Shown: positions 14,923-28,500 of the stretch, piece after piece | Numbering within the stretch: the stretch's first letter is position 1 | How the letters are laid out: every line of letters begins with the position of its first letter | Assembly (NCBI GenBank): GCA_020086605.1 | Contig: JACBWW010000017.1 | Span: forward strand, 18,554,479-18,618,478 | From: Lanius collurio | Lineage: Eukaryota > Chordata > Aves > Passeriformes > Laniidae | Length of the DNA stretch: 64,000 bases | Reading direction: 5' to 3' | The notes under the pieces: generated by a model | Seen by the model: only the letters and a program-made list of their open reading frames with translations | Told to the model about the DNA's origin: nothing | Databases searched by the model: none | Made by a program: the position numbers and the translations under genes

Positions 14923-15880
14923 CTCAACATTTTACATTTTCAAAGGTAGACTCCTCTTTTTGTGTTGTATGTCAGTCTATGAAAAAAGAGAAACCCTTCT
15001 AGAATGTATTTGAACAAAATATTAAACACTATCTGAATGAGAACAGAATTTTAAAAATTTCAAACTGATGTTCTCCTTTCTTATTATAAAAGGAAATTGG
15101 ACAATGTTTAGAGCAGTCAAGGTGGCTAAGATTTCAGCAGTCCATGTAGACTTCTTCAGGATTAATGTATATGAGGTTGATTTTATCTAGACTATTGTAC
15201 ATAGTAACTCAAAATTGCCTGCCCAAAGTGTAATCACTCTTTTCATTTCTGCACTGCTTGCAAGTATTCATAGGGGAAAATTGCAGGTATGCTGTGTGAT
15301 TGTATAGCACACACTGAACTCTGGCATCCCTTGAACAGTCTAACACATCTCTGTGAAATATCAGCAAAAGCTATCATTTGTTAAAAGTCCATTATCTTCT
15401 TTTAACCAAAAAATCCCATGGCTAGAGTACAACCACAAAAACAAATTTATCCTTACAGACAAAAATTTCTGAAGAATCCCTTTTTAGTATCATTTACTTT
15501 ACTGTAATAGTGATGGCACATTACAAGCACCTACTCCCCCTGTATTAACAGGAGGAGTTCTGGACTTTCTTACTTTCTGGTGAAAAATATCCTGCAGAAC
15601 CAGTTTTCACACTATTTGAACATTGATGGGGTCACACTGGTCACTCTCTATTTAATCTAATATAAAAGAGAATTTCATGTGATGGACCACCTGGAGAATA
15701 AGTGTCATCCCTCACCCATTGTCTGGTTGATAGTTTCATTGTCCTTAGGGAGAAGGGCTGTCAAGGGACATCCCACCTGGGAAGAGATGCTTGGCCTCTA
15801 CTGATGTTGGAAAATTCAAAGTAATAAATGACCTAAAAATTAAGACTAAAAAAATATTTTAAATGGTGTTGGTTGTTTGG

Positions 15881-15903
15881 TTTTTTTTTTTTTTTTTTTT
15901 TTT
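15881..15903. repeat. T homopolymer, 23 bases
   Basis: Uninterrupted run of 23 T. I see no retrocopy body beside it that would make it the poly(A) tail of a minus-strand retrogene. Confidence 0.85.
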
Positions 15904-17439
15904 ATCTATTCACTGGATACTCAGAGAAGTTAAAAGGACAGTGCAAGAACAAGTTTTTATGAACACGTTTTACTAGGAATACAGGCATCTGCAATTTAAC
16001 ACAGGAGAGAGTTTTAAGTTTTTAAAGTTTGAGAGTCAAAAAATGAAAAGATCTCCAGATTCATGTCCTAATCTGATGGGCTTGACCTCTTTCCCTTGTC
16101 AGCTACAAGTCCCAGCAGAAAAGATTTTAAAAAGTTTCGGTTTTTCCCTTTGCTGTAAACACTGGATCCACATTCCCAAATTATATTCATCTCCAGACTG
16201 AAACATCTAGAAACATCTCTCCCCTAGAAATGGGCAATTGACAGGATTCAGCTGCCTGAGCTTCCTCATCTGGTAGCATTTACCATCTGCTTCCCAGGTA
16301 GCTCTTCTAGAAAAATGTGAGTCTTGAGTGGAGTCCAGTGCATCAAACAACCTTGTGTGGATGCAATGATAACACAGGAATCTCAGAAGGAACTAAAAAT
16401 CTTACACTAAGCCTGCACAGGCCATGTAGTCTAGAGAACAGCTCATGTTGCTCTGAAGTGGATCCTGAATGCAGGACTTCTCACAGTCCATGCTAACAAG
16501 ATATTAAATGCCCTTACCCTTGAGAGCATCTAAGAATCTAAAACAGGCTGATGCTCTGACAGTGCAGGACTAAGCACATACCAGGCAGTAGTGAATGAGT
16601 GTGGGCAGTAGAACCAAACCCCAGCACTCGACCCACGGTCATAGGAGAGTCTGGACAGGGCACGTTTAGATACCTGTCCTTAGGTGTCACAGTCATGAAA
16701 CCAATACCTTTCCAAAGGCCTGCACTAGTGACTACACAGGTCTGTGCTCAGTACCACTATCTTGTTAAAGTCATCTCCTGTTACTCAGCTGCATGCAATG
16801 CTTTGGCAGTCCATGGGAGCAATCATTCTTACAGCGCTCTCTGCGTCACTGCTCTTAGGAAAACTTTTCTTGGAGCTGATAATGAGAACACCCTCCAGGA
16901 TAATGGAAAACTGAGTGTGGAAATGTTCCGTGGGTGCCAGAGGTCAGCATCTGTTTTCTAGCTTTTCTTGTCCTGGTATTGAATCTGTAGTTGGATCTTT
17001 TTGTGCCTAAGCTGAGCAAGCTAATGGAACCATGCAAGCTTACTGCTGTGCAAATAGCAGGCAACTACAGACTGATAATGTACTGTAGTATGCCTCTCTG
17101 TGGCCTCAGAAAAATCTAAGGATACAATTCAAAGCTGATGATGGTATTTTATTGGAAGTTGTTTCATAAATAGGTAGGTGTTCTTATAACTAAATCAAGT
17201 CTGTGCTGTATCACCATACATGGTATGTGTGGTATATCATTATTTACATCAGAATTCACCCTGGCTAGTGAAAATTCATTCCTATAACTAGGGTAAAACT
17301 AGTCTTATACTACCAAACAAATGTCTACTGCAGTACTCCTCCAAGCAAGAAAACATTACAGGGATGAATGGGAAACTTAACAAAAATTCCCATTTACTAT
17401 AGGTTAATGTTGTATATAGAATATATGAAAAGGACGTGG

Positions 17440-17860
17440 ACTGTTAGAGTGAGTCCAGAGGAGGGACACAGAGATCTTCAGAGCACTGGGCACTTCTGTG
17501 AAGACAGTGAGGGAGTTGAGGTTGTTCATCCTGGAGAAGGCTCCAGGGATACCTTGCAGCACCTTCCAGTACCTACAGGGGCCTACAAGAAAACATGTAG
17601 TGGTAGGAAAAGAGGCAATGGCTTTAAACTGAAAGAGGATAGGTTTAAATTAGAAAATAGGGAGTAATTCTTTACAGTGAGGGTGGGGAGACACTGGAAC
17701 AGGTAGTCTTGTGGAGTTGTAGATGCATATCCCTGAAAGTGTGCAGATTTGATGGGGCTTTGAGCAGCCTGGTCTAGTGGAAGGTGTCCCTGCCCATAGC
17801 AGGGAGTTGGAACAGCATGATTTTTAAGGTCACTTCCAACCCAAAACATTCTGTGATACA
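17440..17860 (+). mobile_element. CR1 LINE 3' fragment, plus strand
   Basis: This is the clearest CR1 copy in the window. Characteristic avian CR1 blocks occur in sense order: TTCATCCTGGAGAAGGCTCC, then GGCAATGGCTTTAAACTGAA, then GGGGAGACACTGGAACAGGT, then AGCAGCCTGGTCTAGTGGAA, then CACTTCCAACCCAAAACATT, ending with an ATTCTGTGATA-type terminal repeat near 17858. It is 5'-truncated and interrupted by frameshifts, so it is a dead fragment of the 3' end. Two open frames overlapping it on opposite strands (around 17368-17867) are by-products of this repeat. Confidence 0.92.
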
Positions 17861-20800
17861 ATATCATACAGCATATCTAGCATATATTAACTTTGTATAC
17901 TGTAAAGCAAACTAAAGACAGGAAGACAAATTTGGTTAATGAGGATTCTGCCTCTAAATGGTTCTTTGTATTGAATCACTTCAAAATCCACCTGGCAGTA
18001 CAAATTTCCTGACTGCTTCCAAGCCAGGTTGCCAGCTTTGGACTGCAGGAAAGCACTTGCCCATACCAAGCCAAAGTGTCCTTCCCCAAACAGACATCCT
18101 GTTCTGGGGAGATTAAACCCCGAGGAAAATCTTTCAAGCATTTCTAAAAATAACATCTCATTTCTTATTCTTCTCTGCCAAAACAAATTACTAGTATTTC
18201 CCCTATATAAAGACTCCAATAGCATTGCTATTGGGAACTCAGCTGCTCTGAATCTGAAAATCCACCCAATAAATCCAATAAAAAAACGCAGAGGAGCAGA
18301 AAAGCGGATATTATTCTAATACACTTCAGGCATGTGGCCAGGCAACTTTCATGTAGTTACAGGGAGATGGACAAGATGACCTAGACTATATGTCTTTTCT
18401 TCTCTATCAAAAATTGCTATGGTTCCATAATTACATCAAACAAAATCATGCCTTCTTCAGCCTGCAAGTGGTGCCAAATGTTATCAGTATGAAAAGGCAG
18501 GACATTTAAACCACTCAAGCAGGTGAAGTCAGTCACTGATATTATTTTCCTGAGTGCTGATAATGGCTGTTCAGCTAATCCAGTTCGTAGACTGCTTTGC
18601 TATATTGTAATGATATTTGCTCTCCTGGAAGACAGCCACACACTATTGAAATGACACTTGATAATGTTTCTGTACCAGTTCCACTTCAACTGACCTGCCT
18701 GCAGTGTTATCAAAATGTTCACTTTATAGAACCTAAGCTATATTTGTGTCTCCTTGACAAAAAAGAAAAATCAGTCCCTAAGCACAGTGGCCTTATTGTG
18801 TAAGTTGGCAATACCACCTTTCTTGAGTGCAAGAGGGGCAGAATTCATTTTGGGGGCTCGCATTCTCTTCTCTGCTATTTTTAAGCTACAGGCTGTTAAT
18901 GAACTGTCCTTCATTTTTACACAGAGCAACCCTAGTGTTTGAGCCCATCTTGTTGATGACAGGCTGAATGCAGGTTGATGGGTGGGCAATGGAGTGAGTT
19001 TTTATTAACATACCTCAGCAAGCCATTGTTCCTATTTTTAACATGCAACCCTGAATTCCAGGAAGGTAGAGACAAGTCTAACAACCCAGCTGTCGGCCAA
19101 GGAAGAGCTGTACAATGCAGTGTGTTTACAAATGGCCCACTGGTACATAGCAAAACCTTTGTGCTCTGCTGAGTTCAGGTGAATCAGGGCCAAATGTGGT
19201 AGGGAATCTGGTAGGGGGAGTTACAAAAGGGGATCATAAGCTGTTCTGACTGCCATATAGCCAAGCCTTGCCTACATGAACAAGTAATTTCATTTAGTAG
19301 GAGTGGATCTGTGAATTGAAGCAGTTGGTTTTGAGATGCCTACATCAACCTTGTTCAGACACTTTTCTTTGGACAAGATTTAGACTGATTACTAGGAACA
19401 GTGGTCCCCTCCACATCTGTGGCTCAGAAGTATTTACAGGATAAGACATTGGTCTGCACTTTTATGTTTTCATTGTTGGTTGAGGCAGATTTAGCATGTA
19501 CCCTGGGCGGTTCTTATGCTGCAGCTTTTCTTGAAAGAAAGCCAGCTGCACACACCAAAGCTGCTTCCTGAACCAAGCCAATGTGCAGGAAGAGGAGAAG
19601 GCTTTTGAGTTTGCTTCAGAAGTTTAGTATTGCTTTGATCCAAATACTTAGGCAGAGGAAGCCATATTCCCTGAAGAACTGCTGCTTGACATCTAGGGTT
19701 TTTTTATTATTTTTAGTATAAATAGATTTTTAAAAACTAAAACTCATAGCCACAAATATAGATATTTTATAGATATTTTAGGTTTCTCAAGCCTGCACTG
19801 CAATTAATTTCCTTTAGCCTTCACATTCTCAAACCTCTTGTATGAGGTGCCCCGGCTGAACTACAGATGGTGTTGTATCAGAGCAATGGTGATGCTGTAC
19901 TTAAACACAAGGTTCCAGAGTCTGATAAGAGCACCCGAGTAGCTTTTATAAATCTAGAATCCAACCAATCCCAAGTGCCCTCATCAATTCAAGAGACTAG
20001 AAGAAAAAAGCGTTATTTCAATGAAACCAAGAAGAATGCAAGAATCAAAGCCACTGTTGCACATGAGAATTTCAGATTTCCCTTCTGGTTGAAAACAAAG
20101 GGGAAAATAAGCTTAAATTCCACTTAAAGTTGAAGCCTTTGCCTTTTCTCCGGTAACTTTTTTTTTTTTCTTTTTAAATCTGCGCTCTGACACTCATTAA
20201 AAATGGAATTCAACCCAGTGCAGAGCACTAGTCAAGCTCCTAAATTTTGCTCAAGGAGGGGCAGAGAATCATGAGTAGGTTTTCTCTGCAAGGTTGAATT
20301 TATTCCAAAATTAGATGCCAGTGTCACATCATTAAATTTCAGGACAACACAACTAATTATCAAATACAAGATCTGAGCAGAAATGAAGGGACTTCAGGAA
20401 AATGTCTTGGAGAGCAATTAGTGTTTAAAAAACTCAGATTTCTTTGTTTGTTTGTTTGATAGATGATAAATTTTCTGGGCAGGTGCATAATTTCTGAATT
20501 AAATAATGCCTGAAATAGGCTAGGTTTGTGCCTGTTGTATAAATATCTTGTTTGCTTTGTCACTTTAATTTTCCATTATTTTATTGTATGCTGACTACAT
20601 TTTTGTTTATTGAAAATATAAGCATGACATTAATTTCATTATCCTATTCTGCTTGCAAGCATGTATTACATTTGCAAATGAAGAAGTGCTAAGGAGAAGC
20701 AAATTCAGTAAGAGGGTTTATTATGCATGCATAACTAAGCAAGTGCTTGTTTTAGAACAGTACATCTTGAACAGTTGTGATAAGGATTGTCAGGATTTAA

Positions 20801-23559
20801 CTGTGAGTTTTACGAAAAAAAAAATTTAAAAGTATCTACTGTAGAAAATATTTTAGTTCATCGACCTCTGCATGTTTTATCTTGAGTAGTAGCCAAAATT
20901 GTAATATTTATTATTAGACTGAATTAAAATCTGAAACAGAGAAACTAGGGAAAAATGCGATTATTGTTAAAAGATTAACTTGTCATAAACCCTCATTATT
21001 GTAAGTAACCTCCTCTTTTATCACATCTTCAGTAAAAATGGAACGAACTGAAAAAAGCTGTTTTTCAGCATTAACTGTAAAATCAGAAATTATGAAAACA
21101 AGAAATTTGTACATATAAAATAATTCAAATACTCATTCCCATAAAATCTACACTCTTACACTCTGCTGTAAATTTCCAGATATTAATATTATGCAAGAAG
21201 TGATGGCACCATAGGTTTACTTGAAGTGATTTGTGAAAATACAGGTTATTAGGAGAGCCAAATTGGTAGCAGGGATAGTAGTAACACTATTTCTCCTTAT
21301 GGCAGAGTACGATGTTGAAGCATTATTTATATTTAGTGATGCCAAGTTCTTATAACTTATATACAATAATATCATCCATCAATTTAAAGTATTAATAACA
21401 TAATAAAAAAATCTAGTAATGTAAAATTAACATTAATTTGATATTATATAGAGCATATTTACATTATTATTTTACTACTGTTGCAATAGTGTAATAATAT
21501 GAAGTATGTAATATATATATTAGATGGAGCTGTAAAATAGTTTTGTAGTTGTGTTATACATGCTATACTACAGGCACCAGGCAAACAAAGGCTGAAGAAT
21601 GTATATAAATATGCTGAGGTTTCTTTTCACTTAGGTGAAAAGAAGATTTTTCAGGTACTGAAAGTGAAGTGGGAAGATTTTCTCTCCATCATCTTCCATG
21701 GCTGTGTTTTCCCTTGTACATTCCCCCTGGTGCTTTGTAATTTCTTCCCTTATTTTCCAATAATGTTTTTTTACACATTTTTCCGTGCTTTCTAGATATC
21801 TTCACTCACTAAAATTACTGAAGATGTAGTCATGCAGGTCACTGGGCTAAGGGTGGAACGCGGGGTGCGATTTCTGGCACAACTGCAAACCTGCAGGCAA
21901 ATCTTATTCCTGTCATTCAGTGCTTGCTTTCACTTTCTCCGTGGTGCTGGAAGTATGTAGTGTTGTGCTGAACTCCTCTGTCCTCCTGGTGATCAGAAAA
22001 GGGACATGAATATGTGCAGTACCCTGTTCCCAAACTGAACAGAAAATGCAGTGGGCAAGACATGAAATGAAGGCCAAGTTGGCAAGGAATTGCTTAGCTA
22101 TTTAACTTCAGGAAGACATCCCAATCCGTGAAGGAAGGACACATAAAGGCCCATTTTTTCTCTTGTTATTTCCAGATGATATGTCATTCAACATGCTGGA
22201 TTTAAACTGGGCTCACAAGAGGCTGCTGCGATGGCTACTACAGCCCTACAGGTTCAAGGAAGGTGCATACAAGTCCAGTGCTGTAAAGCTGAGCATGATG
22301 CAGCCAAAGTCCTGGCACTGGACTCAGTGTGGAAGGAAGTCAAGCTTCAGAATGATGTTTTGAATATTAAATATAAGTTTATGCAACCATACAACTAATA
22401 GTCTTAGAGATGAAGACAGAGATGACCATAAACATCACATATGGACATAGTTGTTTTTTTATTTCTCTGTTAAACACATAAAGCAATTCCAGCAAAACTT
22501 GTCACAGTTATTCTTCTAGAAGAGGATAGGTATTTTGAATAGATGAAAATATCTTGTACTGAATTCATGACTGGAATTTTCTATATAAAGGTCACTGAAT
22601 ATGGCCGAGCATCCAGCGTTTAAGAGCTGTGTTCTTCTAAAATGGGGAAAAAAAAAATTCAATAACTGCCTTTTTGAAGTTTGAATCTCAAACAGGTCAC
22701 ACCTGTCATGATGCAAATGAAGGCCTGATTGCCTTTAAATTACTACAGACTTCCTGAATGAACTAGTCACAGCCCTAATGAATCAAGTCAGAACTTCTTT
22801 AGAAATTTCCCACGGCATAGTACTTGTATTAAAAACAGTGGAGACTATCTTTAAATACAGGCAATGAGACCTGACAAAAAATATTATTTCCTGTGCATTT
22901 CTGCAGTGTACTTGTGTTATTCCTGACATGTGTGGGAGATGGTTGTGAATACATGTGCTACTGAGAGACATGTCCCATGAGAGAGCTGTTGACATCAGTG
23001 AGAGTTAATCAGCTCAGAACAGTCCAGCCACACATTAAATACATCAAATCTTGTAATGGCTAATTTTCTGTTGGGTCTTCCAGACAGAATATTGACAGTG
23101 CAGAGAAAAGCTGTTCAGGGATGGAAATTAAGTGCAGTAGACTGAAATCACCAGCAATGGAAATTCACCAGAATAGCTTGCTTTAAACCAAAATGCAAAC
23201 AGTGAAGTACCAATGGAATGGATACAAAATAACAAGATTTAGAACCTGTGGTAGTATAAAGTTTGTCCAGAAGGGAATGACAAGAAAAATACCATATAAA
23301 ATAACTCCCCCAGGCTTATTAATTCACTTGCTATGAACAGTTGTTGAGATTTTCTCTGCCTGTCCACATTAATTCTTTGTTAAACTTTTCATTCATATTC
23401 TAAGTACCAACTCAGTCTGAGCTACCCAATAGCTTATTAATTGCATTCAGATGGATGGTGGGTACATGCATGACATTGCACAAAACGCTGAGTGTGGTCC
23501 CCAGACCCTCTCGGGAAACTCAGTGACTTCTCAGTGTACTAAAGGACTGCACTGCTGCA

Positions 23560-23700
23560 AGAATCATGAAGTCTTATAGTATCTCGGGCTTGAAGGGCCC
23601 AGAAGGATAGTCAAGTCCAACTCCCTGCTCTTTTCAGGACTACCAAAAAATAAACTGTATGACTAAGAGTGTCCAGATGAAAACACTTCCTTTGCTTCTG
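23560..23700 (-). mobile_element. CR1-like LINE fragment, minus strand
   Basis: GAATCATGAAGTCTTATAGT is followed by TCAAGTCCAACTCCCTGCTC and then ACTAAGAGTGTCCAGATGAA. This is the order seen in the reverse complement of avian CR1 3' ends that carry a 'gactacctaaaact...actaagagcgtc' block. Only about 140 bp are recognisable. Ends are approximate. Confidence 0.75.
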
Positions 23701-25754
23701 CTTGCATACATACAGTTATGTAACCAAGCATCATTCTAGTGAAGACAGACAAACCACTGAGATCATGACCATGATTTTGTTTGTTGCATTTTATTTGAGT
23801 TTACTATGTAAGTTTTAAAAACTGGAAGGAAACATCTCATTATTAATTCATTGAGTCATCTATTTTAATTAGATCAAGAGTTAGAGAGCTCACACACTTG
23901 TATTCATATTCATTAAGGAAATGCATCATTACCTAATAAGATAGGGCATTGTTTCGTGACACAAATGGTTGGACTAACAGGTTATAAAAATCAAAGTTAG
24001 GAACTACTCCTATTCACTTATTTTGCATTAAAATCATTAAATAGTCAGTACAGAATCACAGTTAAAAAATAAAGAATCGAGTGTCTGTAATGGTTATAAA
24101 TTCAGTAATTTCTTTAAGACTCATTCTTTAGAAATGGGACACAGGCAAGAAATTTAATTATGGTACTCCTGGAGCTGAGGACTCCCCATTTGTATTTATA
24201 ATAGGTGATGGTGAAGCCAGAAATATTCTTTCAAGTTGAGAGATGCCAGCCTGGCTCATTTTTTTCTGAAATCAAGCACCTCTACATTGCCCTGTGTTCA
24301 GTAAATTCATGGGATTAATGGACACCCCAGGAGGCCTCATTTTACAGCATCAAGCAGCAATCAGTTGCTTGTGTTGTTGTCTCAGGAAGCCTCAGGTCTC
24401 CACAGCAGCACTAGAACAGCTCATTACGTCTGGGTAACATATTCCCAACCAGGTACTTGTGGCAGAATTAGCTCTATGTTATATAGTTTATTCATTTGAG
24501 GGAAGATGGGGATGGATCATCTTTTATTTGTTCAACAAAGTATTGTGTCCCAGACATTGACATTTCATTTTAAATTGCATGTTGTCTTATACTGTTCTGT
24601 TCCTAATACTTAATCATATATGATGAATTCAAGAGCACAATAGATGTTTGCTATCAATTCGGTAACATATTAGTATTTTACTCACAAAATACCATACCAC
24701 ACAAGAAAAAAAAATGTAGCTTTGATTACAAACAGGCATTTTCCATCTCCACACCTTGTTTTTCTTATTTTTTCAAATCTGCCTCTGCAAGAATGTGCTC
24801 ACCCTCCCTTTTATTAATTTGAATAATCTCTGTAAATTCCCCTGGATTTAATTGTATCTACCTTTTTGTTTGTTTTGTTTTCCCATTTATTATGCTTGTT
24901 ATGGCTGGATCTTACGGTCTCATTAGAATCAGTAGCAAAGCTTTGAGTCCAGCCATGCTGAGCCGTGCTAGAGCCTGGGCTGGATGTGGAGGCAGCTACA
25001 GTTGTGGTTTGTCATGCAGCTTCTGGGAAGGCACTTCACCAAGACCTGAGGATAGGGTGGAGCATTTTAGGCCAACATTTTTTGATAGCCCTTCATGCCC
25101 TTTTGCAACATGTCATTAACCTGGGTGATGGCACAGAGAGAAGTTGGTAAATGGCACAAGGTGTCACAACTGATTGTGAGAAGGGGGGTTTCTCCACACC
25201 TCATGAAGGCCAGGAATTTGCTCTAAAGATATATTCTGGCTATTTTTTTTTATTATTAATAAGTAATCAAAAATATTGCAGACTTACAGCTGATTAATAA
25301 ACATCACTACCAATTAAACACAGAAACTGGCAGGAAGAACCAGGATTCTGTCTCTGCCATGGGTTGTAACCTGAAGGAAAGGAAGGACCAGAAAAAATAG
25401 AAGGCAAAAGAACAAACATGAAAAGTCATGCAGGATCATCTGTAAATCAAGCAGGATAGCATGGGAGGTAAAAATTCTGTTGTGTACCCCTGGGGTTGTT
25501 GTACACTGAGCATGAAAACTGTGAAGAAAACCACTTGGCACTTGGATACTTGGGCTGCTACCAGGCAGTTATTCCTGCATCATGACTGAAGAACATGGGA
25601 TGGCGGAGAGTCTTACTTTGGAAATTGCCATAATGGTGCCATTAATCTACAAGTTGAGTGACCAGTTGTATTTAAAAATTAATTAGTTTTATTGCCATGT
25701 GCGCTGCAGGGTGATTTTCAAGCCATAAGCACTTGGCTAGAGGTAGAAAAAGTC

Positions 25755-25841
25755 CCTTCCTTCCTTCCTTCCTTCCTTCCTTCCTTCCTTCCTTCCTTCC
25801 TTCCTTCCTTCCTTCCTTCCTTCCTTCCTTCTTTCCTTCCT
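25755..25841. repeat. CCTT microsatellite, about 21 units
   Basis: A nearly perfect run of the tetranucleotide CCTT covers about 87 bases, with one imperfect unit near the 3' end and a C/T-rich continuation to about 25900. The polyserine/proline-like and lysine/glycine/arginine-like frames through it are artefacts of the repeat. The tract is pure-pyrimidine on one strand, a class that can form triplex DNA, and its length makes it likely to be polymorphic. Confidence 0.97.
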
Positions 25842-28254
25842 CTGTCCCAACCATCCTGTTACATCCATGTCTTTTCTATCTCCCTCTCTCTCTTCCTCCC
25901 ATGCATTTTTTCCAATCAGAATGTAAATATTAATCTTTCATCTAAAGGAAAAGTTTCTTTTTAGCTTTAGGTCTGGTCATGGAATTGCAGCTTGTATAAA
26001 ATTGCAGTTGACAAAGAAAAGTATACAGAATTTTATAACTCAGATTAATGCATTTGGGGAGCTGCAGAGGAAGAGGGATATGTGCCTGTGTAAATAAACT
26101 TCTTTTTCCATTTGGACTTCATAGAGGAATTTGGAATTCTTTCTTTTTCCCTCGGATAACCTCAAGCACTGAGAAAAACCAAAGCATTCATAAATCAGTG
26201 TTCCGAGCTTCTGTTAAAAAAAAAAAAAAAGATAATATGCAGAAATACCACGATTTCTGGTTAAAAATTTGTCATCAAATGCTACACAATGCAACAGTGA
26301 TGCAATATTTTATGGGTGAGTTTAAGAGAAGGTGAATGGTATAAATATAATGCAAATGTATGATTAATGCTCACCTTGTAAGATATTTTCTGAATTAGAT
26401 TGGAAATATACACAATAGAAGAAATAAATTGACCAATCTGGATTTAGTAATAGTTTATTAATATTTTATCATAAAATTAAAAATTATTCTCTGTTGCTAT
26501 GAGCAAAGAAACCCACTGATATTAGATATATTGCATCATTTAAGATATTCAATAAGTCTACATGAACTAGTTTTAATATTAAGGTATCTGCAAAGAAAGA
26601 GTCCAACAATATTAAAAGAGAGAAATTTAAGTGTTTAATGCTATTGGTATTAAAGACTATAAAATGCTATCTGATAGGATTAGCCCCTATTTTGTGAAAA
26701 AGGCACTTAAAGAAAATGATTCTAACAGCCATATATGAGTTGTGTGATAACTATTATTATGCTCATATCAAATGCTGTATTTCCTACACAACTACTACAT
26801 AATCAATATCATTATTGCAAAGTGCTTTTAGCTAACTCAAATATGAAAGACACTACATATAAGTTAAATTCCATTGTGTTCTACAGAAGAAGCCTTTAGG
26901 CCAAAATGTACAAAGATCTTAAAAAATGTCAAGTACATTTAATCTGAAAAGAAGTGACAGACAAAGAAATACATCACACAATCCATTAAATGCAGTGCTA
27001 GAACATGCATTGTACTCTAAAAATTGCTAGCGGAAAAGTGAGAATGGTAAGACATAAATGGAGGACTGGCTCTTCAGATTAATTGATAATACCTCAATCA
27101 TCAGAAAAGGAGTAAAAGAAATTATCACCTGAGAGGAAGAGAGAGAAAGTAGTATGAATCAGTGAACAAATTGAAGGAATTGACTTTGAATAGAAGGCAG
27201 ACAAAAATGTCACAATGAGATTCACTGAAGGACTTGCATTTGTGCAGAAAACAGGACTATACGGGTAAAGTGAACAATTTTTTTTTCCTTCTTCTCCTTA
27301 GCAGGAACAGTTCTTCTTTCCAACTTAAAACAACCATTTCTGTTTCCACCTACATTTTTCCACAGTCATATTGACATGTAAATTCAGTGAACCCTCTAGT
27401 AGGGCGTAGATTTAGAGCAGTTACACCAACCACTGTATCTGCAGAGTAGCTGGAAATATATTGAGATCATCTATAATTTTTTATGTTTTTAATCTTACAC
27501 ATGAAGCCCTTAGAATTTGCTTTTAAACACCTAGAATATAACCCCAGCTGTAAGAAAATTACATTCGTTTCCAGTTACCCCAGAAATTGTTTCATCCTCT
27601 ACCACCAGTAATTTTGACAATTCTGGTGCCCTTTGTGTTCTCAGGCTGTCCTTGTGTCATATCTCTTCATCTTCTTAGGGCTGTTGCTCTAGATACTGAA
27701 ATGCAACAATTTTTTTCTTTAGTGGCAGGGTTTGTATTTTTAAAATATTCTTTAATGACTTTATGCTAGGAAATTCTTTCAAAGCAATAAGTCAAATGCT
27801 AATGCTAACATTAATATAGGGCATAGATTAACAATGAGGCTCAGAGATAAAAGCCAAGCAGCAACACAGTAATCATTAAACGGATTTAGTGTAATTCTAG
27901 ATTTTCCTAAATCTTCAAATCAAATTTAGTCAATCAAATTGCATCATATATTACCCCTCATAAATATATCATGCTTCATCTTAAAATGACACCTGCAACT
28001 TCAATGTGAAAACTGTCCTTAAGTCTTTTCAATTGATGGTGAGATATCTTATGGATTCCAGACTAAATATACTGAAGACTTTATATATATAATTTGGTCT
28101 TTATGCCTGAGTATATTTCCTGGTCTATTTGGAAACTGTGTATTTGCTGTGTTCGACTATTTTTTTTTTTTTAATCTGCATCTCACTAGTTGGTTAATAC
28201 ATGAAAGCAGATCCTTATCACCTTCTTTTAAAATTGAGATTTGCACTGACTCAG

Positions 28255-28500
28255 GTTCAGGACCTTACATTTGTCATTGTTGAACCTCATGAGGTTTCCA
28301 GTTCTCCTTGGATGGCATCCCATCCCCCAGGCATTTCAACCACACCACTCAGCTTCTTGTCATCTGCAAACTTTCTATAGGTGCCCTTGATCCCACTATG
28401 CCATCAATGATGATATGGAACAGCACCAGTCCTAACATGGACCTGTGAGGACACTACTCACAGCTGATCTCCATTTTATCCCTTGATTTTCTCAAATTGA
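28255..28500 (-). mobile_element. CR1 LINE fragment, minus strand
   Basis: The plus strand reads TTGTTGAACCTCATGAGGTT, then CTTGGATGGCATCCCATCCC, then ACCACACCACTCAGCTTCTT, then GTCATCTGCAAACTTTCTAT, then GATCCCACTATGCCATCAAT. That is the reverse-complement order of a block common in avian CR1 copies. It is substantially diverged and has no open frame. Boundaries are approximate. Confidence 0.8.

Noticed and set aside
17368..17867. Open frames of about 95-99 codons on both strands
   Set aside because: They fall within the truncated CR1 LINE copy and do not match the CR1 reverse-transcriptase region; they are noncoding 3' CR1 sequence.
25672..25964. Repetitive-protein frames rich in Pro/Ser/Phe (plus) and Lys/Glu/Gly/Arg (minus)
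   Set aside because: Direct translations of the CCTT microsatellite.
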